DNA of 10,661 nucleotides, taken from an uncultured bacterium (GTDB lineage Bacteria; Verrucomicrobiota; Kiritimatiellia; UBA8416; CALETX01). This document shows, in pieces, positions 1 through 6,607 of this stretch (positions within the stretch are counted from its first letter, which is position 1; the number at the start of each line of letters is the position of its first letter). Below the pieces are notes generated by a model, which made no database searches, was not told the origin of the DNA, and saw only the letters and a list, made by a program, of their open reading frames with translations. The stretch is taken from the NCBI GenBank assembly GCA_937920455.1, contig CALETX010000313.1:1-10661 (forward strand), given 5' to 3'. The position numbers and the translations under genes were made by a program.

Positions 1-928
1 CATGGCGTTCACGCCCAAGCACCGGACTCCGATACACGAATCCCACCACGGCCGGCAACCGCCGTATGATGCCGTCATCGTCGCGTGGCCCGTTGACAGC
101 GCCGAGAAGCGAGTAGTCAAGCAGTTCCCTGCTCGGTGTCGTGGCATTGACCGACCATGCGTAAGGCTTTTCATAGCCGGCAGACAAATGAACGTTTTCA
201 GATGGAATCGCCATGTCCAGGAGGTAGGGAATCTTCTCGCCCGTTTCCTCTGTCTGCCCCTCGCCAACAATATCCTGCGCTGTCCATGGACGGACCGAGC
301 CAGCCTGCGCATCCACCTCTCCACCGCGGAAGAAGCACGCAAGCACTGCAGGATAATCGCCCCTTTCCTGGAGCGCTGCGAAAGAATTGGCCAGGATGCT
401 GTTCCCCTGCTCCATCGAAAACCGGTTTATGTCGGGGAGAACGCGCAACGATACCAACTCGCTGGGGTTGTCTTTTATCCGCGACAAGTCGGCCGCGATC
501 CTCTCCAGTTTTTCAGCCGACTCGCTGACCCGTCCCGCGGCGCGAGCCCAGGAGCCGAGAGTGTCCTGAAAAAGAATGTCATAGCCCAGCACGCTGGGGT
601 TCAGGTGTTCGCGCAGCATTTCCAGCTGATAGACGAATGGCTCGCGTGTGAGCCACGCCCCAAGGCCGAATCTTCCATAGGCTTCCTGAGTGCGATTGTC
701 TATCGCGACCAGGACGATATCATCGCTGGGAGATGCGCGCGGATCTCCTATACGTTTTCGAAACGCATAAAGACTGCGCATTAGAAAATCGGACGTAGCA
801 GTCTCTAGAGGAGAGAAAATCATTGCCCCCAGAATCCCCACCGATTCGGCAACCAACGCGGAAATCAGCACTATTGCTGCTACTGCCAGCAGGCTGGATC
901 TAGCTGTTGTTTTCGATCGGATTGACAT
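1..928 (-). CDS. CHASE2-domain membrane sensor protein, N-terminal part (cut by the window edge)
   Basis: Reading the minus strand from ATG at 928 gives 309 uninterrupted codons that run off the left edge. Residues about 11-33 form one hydrophobic membrane segment after a short basic N-terminus (RSKTTAR). The region from about residue 42 fits the extracytoplasmic CHASE2 sensor domain: a D..MR.LY start, then SDDIVLVAIDNRTQEAYGRF (69-88), then NPSVLGYDILFQD (110-122), and later LGAVNGPRDDDGIIRRLP (275-292), the family's typical 'G..N...D.DG..RR.P' block. In known proteins CHASE2 is followed by more membrane helices and an output domain such as an adenylate/guanylate cyclase, a histidine or Ser/Thr kinase, or a diguanylate cyclase; which one is present here cannot be seen. 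The ligand is unknown. The gene is divergent from the sugar operon, so a regulatory link is possible but not shown. The Shine-Dalgarno site is weak (GGGAA before the ATG); an in-frame stop at 962-964 limits any upstream start. Confidence 0.85.
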   Translation of the reverse strand, partial: MSIRSKTTARSSLLAVAAIVLISALVAESVGILGAMIFSPLETATSDFLMRSLYAFRKRIGDPRASPSDDIVLVAIDNRTQEAYGRFGLGAWLTREPFVYQLEMLREHLNPSVLGYDILFQDTLGSWARAAGRVSESAEKLERIAADLSRIKDNPSELVSLRVLPDINRFSMEQGNSILANSFAALQERGDYPAVLACFFRGGEVDAQAGSVRPWTAQDIVGEGQTEETGEKIPYLLDMAIPSENVHLSAGYEKPYAWSVNATTPSRELLDYSLLGAVNGPRDDDGIIRRLPAVVGFVYRSPVLGRERH

Positions 929-958
929 ATTCGTTCCCGCTCGTATGACCAGTGCCTT

Positions 959-987
959 AAACTATCTTCTGAACAGCGTCGTGTAAA
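959..987 (-). promoter_or_regulatory. Possible sigma70-type promoter of the CHASE2 gene
   Basis: On the minus strand a TTTACA box (982-987, five of six matches to TTGACA) is followed after 17 bases by TAGTTT (959-964, three of six matches to TATAAT). Transcription would start roughly 24 bases before the ATG at 928. The -10 match is weak, and the vegetative promoter preference of this organism is unknown, so this is only a candidate. Confidence 0.22.
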
Positions 988-1001
988 TGAATACAATGCG
1001 T

Positions 1002-1012
1002 TTGTCCGACAA
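1002..1012. promoter_or_regulatory. Short palindrome, possible operator
   Basis: TTGTCCGACAA has perfect 5-base arms (TTGTC/GACAA) around one central base. It lies in the 241-bp divergent intergenic region, upstream of the promoter candidate for the CHASE2 gene and about 160 bp upstream of the operon's first start codon. Its position suits a regulator site, but a palindrome this short can occur by chance and no second copy was noticed. Confidence 0.15.
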
Positions 1013-1083
1013 TTACTCCGCTCTCCGTCGAGACTTTGTCACTCGCCGCGGGTAATTAAGAGTCAGTGATAGTGGTTGAATGA

Positions 1084-1095
1084 GATGACATCATC
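1084..1095. promoter_or_regulatory. Short palindrome upstream of the operon, possible operator
   Basis: GATGACATCATC has perfect 5-base arms (GATGA/TCATC) around a CA centre, about 75 bp before the first operon gene. The surrounding stretch holds no -35/-10 pair for the plus strand that I would trust, so the operon promoter itself remains unidentified. Chance is a real alternative. Confidence 0.15.
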
Positions 1096-1169
1096 GCAGT
1101 CCCGGGCCGTGGCTCGATAAATTCAAATCCCGTTGCAACCTTGTTTTCATCGTGGTAGATATTTGAAGC

Positions 1170-2579
1170 ATGACAGACGGTCTCTTGGATATTCATCGAA
1201 TCAAACCAAAAATAACAGCTCCCCTTGATCCCGGCTTTGTGCCGGGCGCACTTTTCAACGGACGCTACCGCGAAGCGGTCGCAGCGCATGCCAACCGCAC
1301 GCGGGTGTTGATCGGCATCGAACGCGAAGACGGACACATCAGCCGCGGGGATATTGACATACTGCCACCTGGAGCCGGCCATGATTCCGTCACGCTCCGC
1401 TATGTGGACCGGCATGTGAAGTTTCTGCTATGGGCCCGCGGAGGATGGAAAATTCATTTCTCTGGTCCGGAATTCCTGGCGAGACATCTTTCGCAGGCAT
1501 ATACGCCCACCGGCCAGCGTTCTGCTGACGTCGAAATAATGCAGCGCGCTTATGACAAGGAGTTCGCCGTCGAAGTTCACCGCCCCGAGGAAATGCCTCC
1601 CCAAAACGAAGCAGCTCTGGCCCTTGGCGGCAACTGGGACGGCTGCAGGATCGGATTCGATCTGGGCGCAAGCGACTACAAAGTTGCCGCCGTAATTGAC
1701 GGCAAACCAGTATTCAGCGAGGAAATGCCTTGGGATCCCAGAAACCAGAAGGACCCTTCTTATCATTACCAGCATATTCAGAGCGGTCTCAAGAAGGCTG
1801 CAGGGCACTTGCCTCGCGTGGATGCCATTGGCGGCAGTTCGGCCGGCATTCTGGTTAACAACAAAGTGATGATTGCTTCTCTTTTCCGTGGAGTACCGCC
1901 TGATCAGTTCCAAAGGCGGGTTAAGCCCATGTTTCTTGAGATGGCAAACGAATGGGGTGTGCCGTTCGAAGTTATCAACGACGGCGAAGTCACCGCTCTC
2001 GCTGGCGCCCTTTCGCTAAATACAACCGCTCTTTTGGGAATTGCCATGGGATCAAGCGAAGCAGGGGGATATGTGGACAGCAATGGCAAGTTCCTCGGAT
2101 GGATAGATGAATTGGCCTTTGCGCCGGTGGACTTCAATCCGGATGCGCCACGAGACGAATGGTCTGGTGACCGTGGCGTCGGCGCCCTCTACTTCTCCCA
2201 ACAGGCGGTCAATAGGCTGTTGTCGGCGGCCGGATTATCGTATCCGGCCGAGATGAGCGTTCCAGACCGGCTGAAAGAAGTGCAACAACTCGCAGATGCA
2301 GGCGATAGAAACGCGATGAACATATTCGAAACCATCGGCGTGTATCTCGGCTATACTGTGCCTTATTATGCCGAATATTATGAGTTCAATCATGTGTTGG
2401 TTCTGGGACGAGTCACATCCGGCGCAGGAGGCGATCAGATGATGCGGACCGCCAACCGCATCTTGAAAAACGAATTCTCAGAGTTGGCAGAAAAAGTGAA
2501 ACTGCACGTTCCGGACGAAAAGAGCCGGCGCGTGGGGCAGGCTGTTGCTGCGGCCAGTCTGCCTAAAATCAGAAAATGA
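1170..2579 (+). CDS. ROK-like sugar kinase with extra N-terminal domain and no zinc motif
   Basis: 469 residues of the actin-like ATPase/sugar kinase fold, closest by motif to ROK (glucokinase, N-acetylglucosamine kinase). Visible motifs: phosphate-1 loop FDLGASDYK (163-171); VINDGEVTALAGA (268-280) with D271 in the place of the ROK catalytic Asp; glycine-rich phosphate-2 loop GIAMGSSEAGGYVD (290-303); adenosine region VLVLGRVTSGAGG (409-421). Two things are odd. About 155 residues precede the kinase core, with no helix-turn-helix that I recognise, against about 300 residues for a typical ROK kinase. The ROK zinc motif CxCGxxGC is replaced by WSGDRGVGALYF (331-342), which has no cysteine. Predicted role: ATP-dependent phosphorylation of a sugar or amino sugar made available by the operon. 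The start is not firm: an in-frame TGA lies just upstream (1164-1166) and no good Shine-Dalgarno site precedes the ATG. First gene of the operon. Confidence 0.8.
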   Translation: MTDGLLDIHRIKPKITAPLDPGFVPGALFNGRYREAVAAHANRTRVLIGIEREDGHISRGDIDILPPGAGHDSVTLRYVDRHVKFLLWARGGWKIHFSGPEFLARHLSQAYTPTGQRSADVEIMQRAYDKEFAVEVHRPEEMPPQNEAALALGGNWDGCRIGFDLGASDYKVAAVIDGKPVFSEEMPWDPRNQKDPSYHYQHIQSGLKKAAGHLPRVDAIGGSSAGILVNNKVMIASLFRGVPPDQFQRRVKPMFLEMANEWGVPFEVINDGEVTALAGALSLNTTALLGIAMGSSEAGGYVDSNGKFLGWIDELAFAPVDFNPDAPRDEWSGDRGVGALYFSQQAVNRLLSAAGLSYPAEMSVPDRLKEVQQLADAGDRNAMNIFETIGVYLGYTVPYYAEYYEFNHVLVLGRVTSGAGGDQMMRTANRILKNEFSELAEKVKLHVPDEKSRRVGQAVAAASLPKIRK

Positions 2580-2591
2580 GATAAGATCTTT

Positions 2592-2597
2592 GGAGGG
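2592..2597 (+). promoter_or_regulatory. Shine-Dalgarno site fixing the deacetylase start
   Basis: GGAGGG lies seven bases before the ATG at 2605. It supports starting the deacetylase there and not at the in-frame ATG at 2545, which would overlap the end of the kinase gene and add 20 unrelated residues. Confidence 0.85.
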
Positions 2598-2604
2598 TTA
2601 TTCA

Positions 2605-3462
2605 ATGAAGTTCAACAGACCTGATGCTGAAGTTTTTGTCCCATCCGGCCAGCCGGCTGAAGAAGCTCTTTCACGCGCAACTTTCATGGGAGTCGGCGCC
2701 CACCAGGACGATGTGGAAATACTCGCCATGCATGGCATACTCGAAGCTAGACGTCAGCCGTCGAAGCGGTTTGCCGCTGTTGTGTGCACAGATGGAGCCG
2801 GCAGCCCCCGTGCAGGCATCTACGCCAACCACACCAACGAGCAAATGCAGGAAGTCCGCTGGCATGAACAAAGGCAGGCGGCTATGGTCGGCAATTATGT
2901 GGCAGCCATTCAACTCAAGTATTCCAGCGCCGCTGTTAAAGACCCACAAAATGTTGATGTAAAAGCTGACCTGAAAACTATCTTTCAGGTCGCCAAGCCT
3001 TCTGTGATTTACACACATAATCTTGCTGACAAACATGATACCCACGTGGCAGTGGCGGTAAGACTCATACAGGCTCTGCGTGAGATACCAGCGAACCGCC
3101 GACCGGAAAAGCTGTATGGATGCGAGGTGTGGCGCGGCCTTGACTGGTTGCCGGACAATGAAAAAGTAGTGTTCGATGTCGGAGGGGCGGAACATATTTC
3201 GGCAAGCCTGCTAGGCGTATACGACTCCCAGATTGCCGGCGGCAAACGGTATGATCTGGCCACCATTGGACGCTGGCGCGCAAACGCCACATATCTTGAA
3301 AGCCATGGCCTGGACACGACGAATCTGGCGCTTTTTGCGATGGACCTTACGCCATTGATTGTGGACGAAAAACTGGATCTCATCCAGTTTGCAACCGGCC
3401 CCATTGAACGCTTGAAAAAAGATGTCGCTTCACGCCTTGGCAAAGCATTAGGGCAAGGCTGA
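2605..3462 (+). CDS. PIG-L/LmbE-family zinc-dependent de-N-acetylase
   Basis: 285 residues. The family removes acetyl groups from N-acetylglucosamine-type moieties (GlcNAc-PI, MshB/BshB-type pseudo-disaccharides, GlcNAc, chitobiose). The signature AHPDDE appears as AHQDDV (32-37), keeping zinc ligands H33 and D36 and the general-base D35 but changing Pro to Gln and Glu to Val. The second metal block is THNLADKHDTHVAV (137-150), giving HDTH with H147 as third ligand. CTDGAG (61-66) follows the second strand as usual. No signal peptide, so it should be cytoplasmic. It starts 25 bp after the kinase stop with a strong ribosome site. With a kinase before it and a NagB-type deaminase after it, it probably deacetylates an N-acetylated amino sugar or its phosphate, the step NagA does in the classical pathway. 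That substrate is inferred; the fold assignment is firm. Confidence 0.88.
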   Translation: MKFNRPDAEVFVPSGQPAEEALSRATFMGVGAHQDDVEILAMHGILEARRQPSKRFAAVVCTDGAGSPRAGIYANHTNEQMQEVRWHEQRQAAMVGNYVAAIQLKYSSAAVKDPQNVDVKADLKTIFQVAKPSVIYTHNLADKHDTHVAVAVRLIQALREIPANRRPEKLYGCEVWRGLDWLPDNEKVVFDVGGAEHISASLLGVYDSQIAGGKRYDLATIGRWRANATYLESHGLDTTNLALFAMDLTPLIVDEKLDLIQFATGPIERLKKDVASRLGKALGQG

Positions 3463-3516
3463 GTTGCGAAAGACCTGTGGCTCTAAACAAACAAAAACAG
3501 CGAAGGGAGACAAGAA

Positions 3517-4641
3517 ATGGCAGTTCCATTCTATGGACATGTTCGGCAGTACCATGCCATCAAGGCGGAGATAGACGCCAAGATTCAACAAGTTCTTGAA
3601 AGCGGACAGTATGTACAGGGACCCATGCTGAAGGCGTTTGAGGCCGAAGCAGCCGCTTTCTTCGGCTCCAGGCATGCCATAGGCGTTGCCAATGGCACCG
3701 ACGCCATCTGGCTGACGTTGATGGCGCTAGGCATAGGACCAGGCGACGAGGTCATCACCCATCCCAACACATTCTTCGCAACCGTCGAGGCAATATGGAT
3801 AGCCGGAGCCACTGCCGTGCTTGTTGACTGCGATCCGCGCACAAAATGCATTGACCCCTCTTTGATAGAAGCTGCGATTGGACCGAAAACAAAAGCGATA
3901 ATACCCGTCCATCTTTACGGACAATGTGCCAATATGCCTCCTGTATGGGACATCGCCGCAAGACACAATCTTATGGTTATCGAAGATAATGCGCAGGCAA
4001 TTGACGGTCGTGGCGATGCGTTCCGGCAGGGCGAAAGAAGCGACGCAGTCACAACCAGCTTCATCATCCAGAAGAACCTGGGCTGCTTTGGCGATGGCGG
4101 CATGGTGTTTACAAATCGTGACGATGTTAACGAGCGAGTCAGAAAGCTGCGTAATCATGGGTCTAACAAGAGAGATCATCATAGCTTCGGATTCAATAGC
4201 AGGCTTGACGATCTTCAGGCTGGTGTACTCAGCGCGAAACTGAAGCATCTCAAAGAATGGACAGATAAACGCATCCAGTGGGCGCGACGTTACGACACTG
4301 GCCTCAAAGACTGTCGCTCGATTACCCTTCCATACAACGTCCCGGGTTACAGGCATGTGTATCACCTCTACGTCATTGAAACAAAGAATCCATCACTCCG
4401 CGACGACTTGCTCAACTTCCTCAATCAGAAGGGAATTGACGCTAAGACGCACTATTCAATAGCAATCCACAAGCAAGCCGGATTCCCCTGGGGCAAGCCA
4501 TACCGAATCGTCGGTTCGCTCGCCAATGCCGAGCGAAACGCCGCAAGCTGCGTCAGCCTTCCGATGTTTCCAGAGCTTACCGCTGCGGAAGTGGACGAGA
4601 CAATAGCAGCAGTCATGGAGTGGGACGCGAAACATTCCTGA
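3517..4641 (+). CDS. DegT/DnrJ/EryC1/StrS-family PLP-dependent sugar aminotransferase
   Basis: 374 residues, normal length for the family. It transfers an amino group, usually from glutamate, to a keto sugar. Landmarks: GQYVQGPMLKAFEAEAAAFF (30-49); NGTDAIWLTLMALGIGPGDEV (from 59); VHLYGQCANM (131-140); EDNAQAIDG (156-164), where D157 should hold the PLP ring nitrogen; SFIIQKNLGCFGDGG (181-195) with K186 as Schiff-base lysine; GFNSRLDDLQAGVL (225-238). Because the lysine is present it should be an aminotransferase, not the histidine-bearing dehydratase variant. Such enzymes usually act on nucleotide sugars, but NtdA of Bacillus subtilis acts on a sugar phosphate, 3-oxo-glucose-6-phosphate, together with the Gfo/Idh/MocA enzyme NtdC. 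A Gfo/Idh/MocA gene follows directly here, so a similar pairing is plausible. The start at 3517 has an AAGGGAGA ribosome site (3503-3510). A 54-bp gap after the deacetylase holds nothing else recognisable. Confidence 0.9.
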   Translation: MAVPFYGHVRQYHAIKAEIDAKIQQVLESGQYVQGPMLKAFEAEAAAFFGSRHAIGVANGTDAIWLTLMALGIGPGDEVITHPNTFFATVEAIWIAGATAVLVDCDPRTKCIDPSLIEAAIGPKTKAIIPVHLYGQCANMPPVWDIAARHNLMVIEDNAQAIDGRGDAFRQGERSDAVTTSFIIQKNLGCFGDGGMVFTNRDDVNERVRKLRNHGSNKRDHHSFGFNSRLDDLQAGVLSAKLKHLKEWTDKRIQWARRYDTGLKDCRSITLPYNVPGYRHVYHLYVIETKNPSLRDDLLNFLNQKGIDAKTHYSIAIHKQAGFPWGKPYRIVGSLANAERNAASCVSLPMFPELTAAEVDETIAAVMEWDAKHS

Positions 4642-4646
4642 AAGGA
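4641..4646 (+). promoter_or_regulatory. Shine-Dalgarno site fixing the first oxidoreductase start
   Basis: AAAGGA overlaps the last base of the aminotransferase stop codon and sits six bases before the ATG at 4653. It argues against the in-frame ATG at 4620, which would overlap the aminotransferase gene and add 11 residues ahead of the Rossmann strand. The arrangement suggests translational coupling of the two genes. Confidence 0.75.
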
Positions 4647-4652
4647 CGCGCC

Positions 4653-5726
4653 ATGGAAAAACGCTACACTGTTTTGATTGTTGGAATGGGCAAGCGCGGC
4701 AAGCATCATGCCGCGGCATTTTTTAACAATCCTCGATTTCAGGTTGTCGGCCTTTGCGACATAGACCGAAGCCGCGCCGAGGCCTTTGCGCCTTTGGTCG
4801 GAAACCCGCAAGCCGGTACCGACGCCGAAGAAATGGCCATGAGCCTCAGGCCCGACATTTTCTGTTTCTGCACCCTGCCCAATATCCGGCTCCAGATGGT
4901 GAAAATCGCTGTCAAATGCGGAGCCAAACTCCTGGCTTTTGAAAAGCCCGTTGCTCTCTCCAGCGCCGAAGCAATGAAGATTCGCGATCTTCTCAAAAAG
5001 AAAAATATCAAGGCTGTTGTCAGCCATCAGCATAGATACGGAGCTCATTATCAGAAGGTGAAGGAAATCGCGGCAAGCGGAGCACTCGGAAGGATTCACA
5101 CCATTACTGCCACAGCCACCGGCTGGTTCATGCACATGATGAGCCATCTGATCTCGTACATGCGCTGGTACAACGACTATGCAGAGGCTGTATGGGCAAT
5201 GGCTCAGGCAGCCGGCCGCGGCAAGCTGGCGGATGTGCATTCCTCGCCCGACTATCTGGCAGGCGTAATTCAGTTTGCGAACGGCGTGCGCGGCTATGTG
5301 GAAACTGGCGGTGGGGCACCCGATCAGCCCGAGGTCGAAAAATGGTGGGGCAAAAACAAGATAAGCGTTTATGGCACCGAAGGTTTTGCTGAAGTGCTTA
5401 CCAACGGAGGCTGGCGCGCGATTACAAAGTCCGGCGGATTCCAGAGCGGACCCGGAGCCATGAACTACGATCTGGACATGCCGCCATATATTCAGGACAT
5501 GGCGGAATGGCTCGACGACGAGACCAAGCCTCATCCTTGCCGATTTGAGGACGCATACAAAGGTGCTGAAATAATGGCCGCACTGCTTCGATCTGCCGCT
5601 GAAGGCGGCCAGGTGGCCCTCCCTCTGGAGAAGGGCAAAAATGAACTCAGGGTTTTGGCGGCACGGTTGCCTGGGCGAAAGGTCATGGTCTCGTCTCCGG
5701 TAAACGCCTCCGAATACGGAGTCTGA
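4653..5726 (+). CDS. Gfo/Idh/MocA-family NAD(P)-dependent oxidoreductase (first of two)
   Basis: 357 residues. N-terminal Rossmann domain with YTVLIVGMGKRGKHHAAA (5-22), holding the GxGxxG dinucleotide loop at 11-16, acidic D36 after the second strand (CDID), and the family hallmark EKPVALS (97-103) with the catalytic lysine K98. The C-terminal half is the usual substrate-binding beta-sheet domain. The GGG.L.D.G.H..D stretch of many members is replaced by TGWFMHMMSHLISYMRWYND (156-175): H165 is kept, but the Asp normally three residues later is S168. No signal peptide. The family includes sugar and inositol dehydrogenases, sugar-phosphate 3-dehydrogenases (NtdC), nucleotide-sugar dehydrogenases (WlbA) and NAD-dependent glycosidases (GH109), so the reaction cannot be fixed from sequence. 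Only 11 bp separate it from the aminotransferase gene; oxidation of a sugar hydroxyl to the ketone used by that enzyme, or the reverse, is a reasonable inference. Confidence 0.88.
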   Translation: MEKRYTVLIVGMGKRGKHHAAAFFNNPRFQVVGLCDIDRSRAEAFAPLVGNPQAGTDAEEMAMSLRPDIFCFCTLPNIRLQMVKIAVKCGAKLLAFEKPVALSSAEAMKIRDLLKKKNIKAVVSHQHRYGAHYQKVKEIAASGALGRIHTITATATGWFMHMMSHLISYMRWYNDYAEAVWAMAQAAGRGKLADVHSSPDYLAGVIQFANGVRGYVETGGGAPDQPEVEKWWGKNKISVYGTEGFAEVLTNGGWRAITKSGGFQSGPGAMNYDLDMPPYIQDMAEWLDDETKPHPCRFEDAYKGAEIMAALLRSAAEGGQVALPLEKGKNELRVLAARLPGRKVMVSSPVNASEYGV

Positions 5727-5772
5727 AGACCCAGAATTGCCGCGCCACTCCGGAAAAGCAGCGGGATTTTCT

Positions 5773-6558
5773 GTGGAAGTGATCATCCAAAAAGATGCCG
5801 AGGCGGCTGCCAAACTTGCGGCCGCTCTTATTGAAAGAGCGCTTCGGGCCAAGCCTTCGCTTGTGCTTGGATTGGCCACTGGTGCCACAATGGCACCGAT
5901 ATATGCCCATCTTGCGCGTCTTCACAGAGAGCAAAATCTGGATTTTTCGCTTTGCAGAACATTCAATCTCGATGAATACGTGGGCATCCCTCCTGACGAT
6001 CCCCACTCATTCAGGTCCTTCATGGACAGGCACCTTTTCGACCTCGTAAATATAGATAAGCGCAACACACATATCCCAGATGGCATGGCCACCGATTTTC
6101 GCGAGGAATGTCTCCATTATGAGCGCCTTATCGAAGAATGCGGAGGCATAGATCTGCAACTGCTCGGCATAGGAGTTGATGGACACATTGGCTTCAATGA
6201 ACCTCTTTCCTCTCTTCTCTCGCGCACACGAGAAAAAGCCCTCACCCCAGCGACAATCGCCCAAAACGCAAAGTACTTCCCCTCACCCGCACAGGTTCCA
6301 CGGCGCGGAATTACTATGGGCGTAGGAACCATACTCGAAAGCCGCGAATGCTTGCTAGTAGCCACCGGCATCGAAAAGGCCGAGATAGTCGCCAAAGCCG
6401 TGGAAGGTCCGATTACGTCCATGGTCACAGCGTCCGCCTTGCAGCTTCACCCCCGATGCAGAGTAATCGTGGACGAGGCAGCAGCTTCACGCCTGCAGGG
6501 CATCGAATATTACCGCTGGATTTTCGAAAACGAACCCGAATGGACAGAGTTCAGATAA
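5773..6558 (+). CDS. nagB: Glucosamine-6-phosphate deaminase/isomerase, NagB type
   Basis: 261 residues from a GTG start. It converts glucosamine-6-phosphate to fructose-6-phosphate and ammonia. LGLATGATM (32-40) is the phosphate loop; TFNLDEYVG (63-71) carries D67, matching catalytic Asp72 of E. coli NagB; GIGVDGHIGFNEP (132-144) carries D136, H138 and E143, matching Asp141, His143 and Glu148. SSLLSRTREK (146-155) keeps residues that correspond to the E. coli allosteric GlcNAc-6-phosphate site (Ser151, Ser152, Arg158, Lys160), so activation of the same kind is possible. SALQLHP (221-227) is also typical. GTG at 5773 puts the N-terminus exactly where bacterial NagB proteins begin; an in-frame TTG at 5737 would add 12 unlike residues. 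The ribosome site is weak (GCGGGA six bases ahead). A 46-bp gap separates it from the first oxidoreductase. It supplies the exit from the operon into glycolysis. Confidence 0.92.
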   Translation: MEVIIQKDAEAAAKLAAALIERALRAKPSLVLGLATGATMAPIYAHLARLHREQNLDFSLCRTFNLDEYVGIPPDDPHSFRSFMDRHLFDLVNIDKRNTHIPDGMATDFREECLHYERLIEECGGIDLQLLGIGVDGHIGFNEPLSSLLSRTREKALTPATIAQNAKYFPSPAQVPRRGITMGVGTILESRECLLVATGIEKAEIVAKAVEGPITSMVTASALQLHPRCRVIVDEAAASRLQGIEYYRWIFENEPEWTEFR

Positions 6559-6565
6559 ATCGTGC

Positions 6566-6585
6566 CGAACCGGCCTAAAGGTTCG
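6566..6585 (+). other. Small intergenic hairpin after the deaminase gene
   Basis: CGAACC (6566-6571) can pair with GGTTCG (6580-6585) around an 8-base loop, in the 49-bp gap between the deaminase stop and the next start. The stem is short and has no T-run after it, so it is not an intrinsic terminator. It might affect RNA stability or the ribosome site downstream (GGGAG, 6597-6601), or mean nothing. Confidence 0.25.
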
Positions 6586-6607
6586 CCGGCGGCGATGGGA
6601 GAATATA

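Noticed and set aside
2..784. Plus-strand open frame of 260 residues starting at the left edge
   Set aside because: It lies antisense to the CHASE2 gene, which has clear domain motifs and a membrane segment; the plus-strand product has no recognisable motif.
1132..1163. Operon promoter TTGCAA/GATATT just before the first gene
   Set aside because: The boxes match poorly and lie so close to the ATG that almost no leader would remain; I do not call it.
2671..4365. Several minus-strand open frames of 144-212 residues
   Set aside because: All overlap the deacetylase and aminotransferase genes in antisense, with no family motif or ribosome site of their own.
5737..5772. TTG start for the deaminase 12 codons upstream
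   Set aside because: The added residues do not resemble a NagB N-terminus, there is no ribosome site at a sensible distance, and GTG 5773 gives the family's usual N-terminal length.
4452..5888. Minus-strand open frame of 478 residues
   Set aside because: It runs antisense across the ends and bodies of the aminotransferase, first oxidoreductase and deaminase genes, all firmly identified; its product is low in recognisable structure and is best explained as a codon-bias shadow.
6566..6585. Hairpin as an intrinsic terminator inside the operon
   Set aside because: The stem is only 6 bp and no T-run follows; the next gene has its own ribosome site close by, as expected within an operon.
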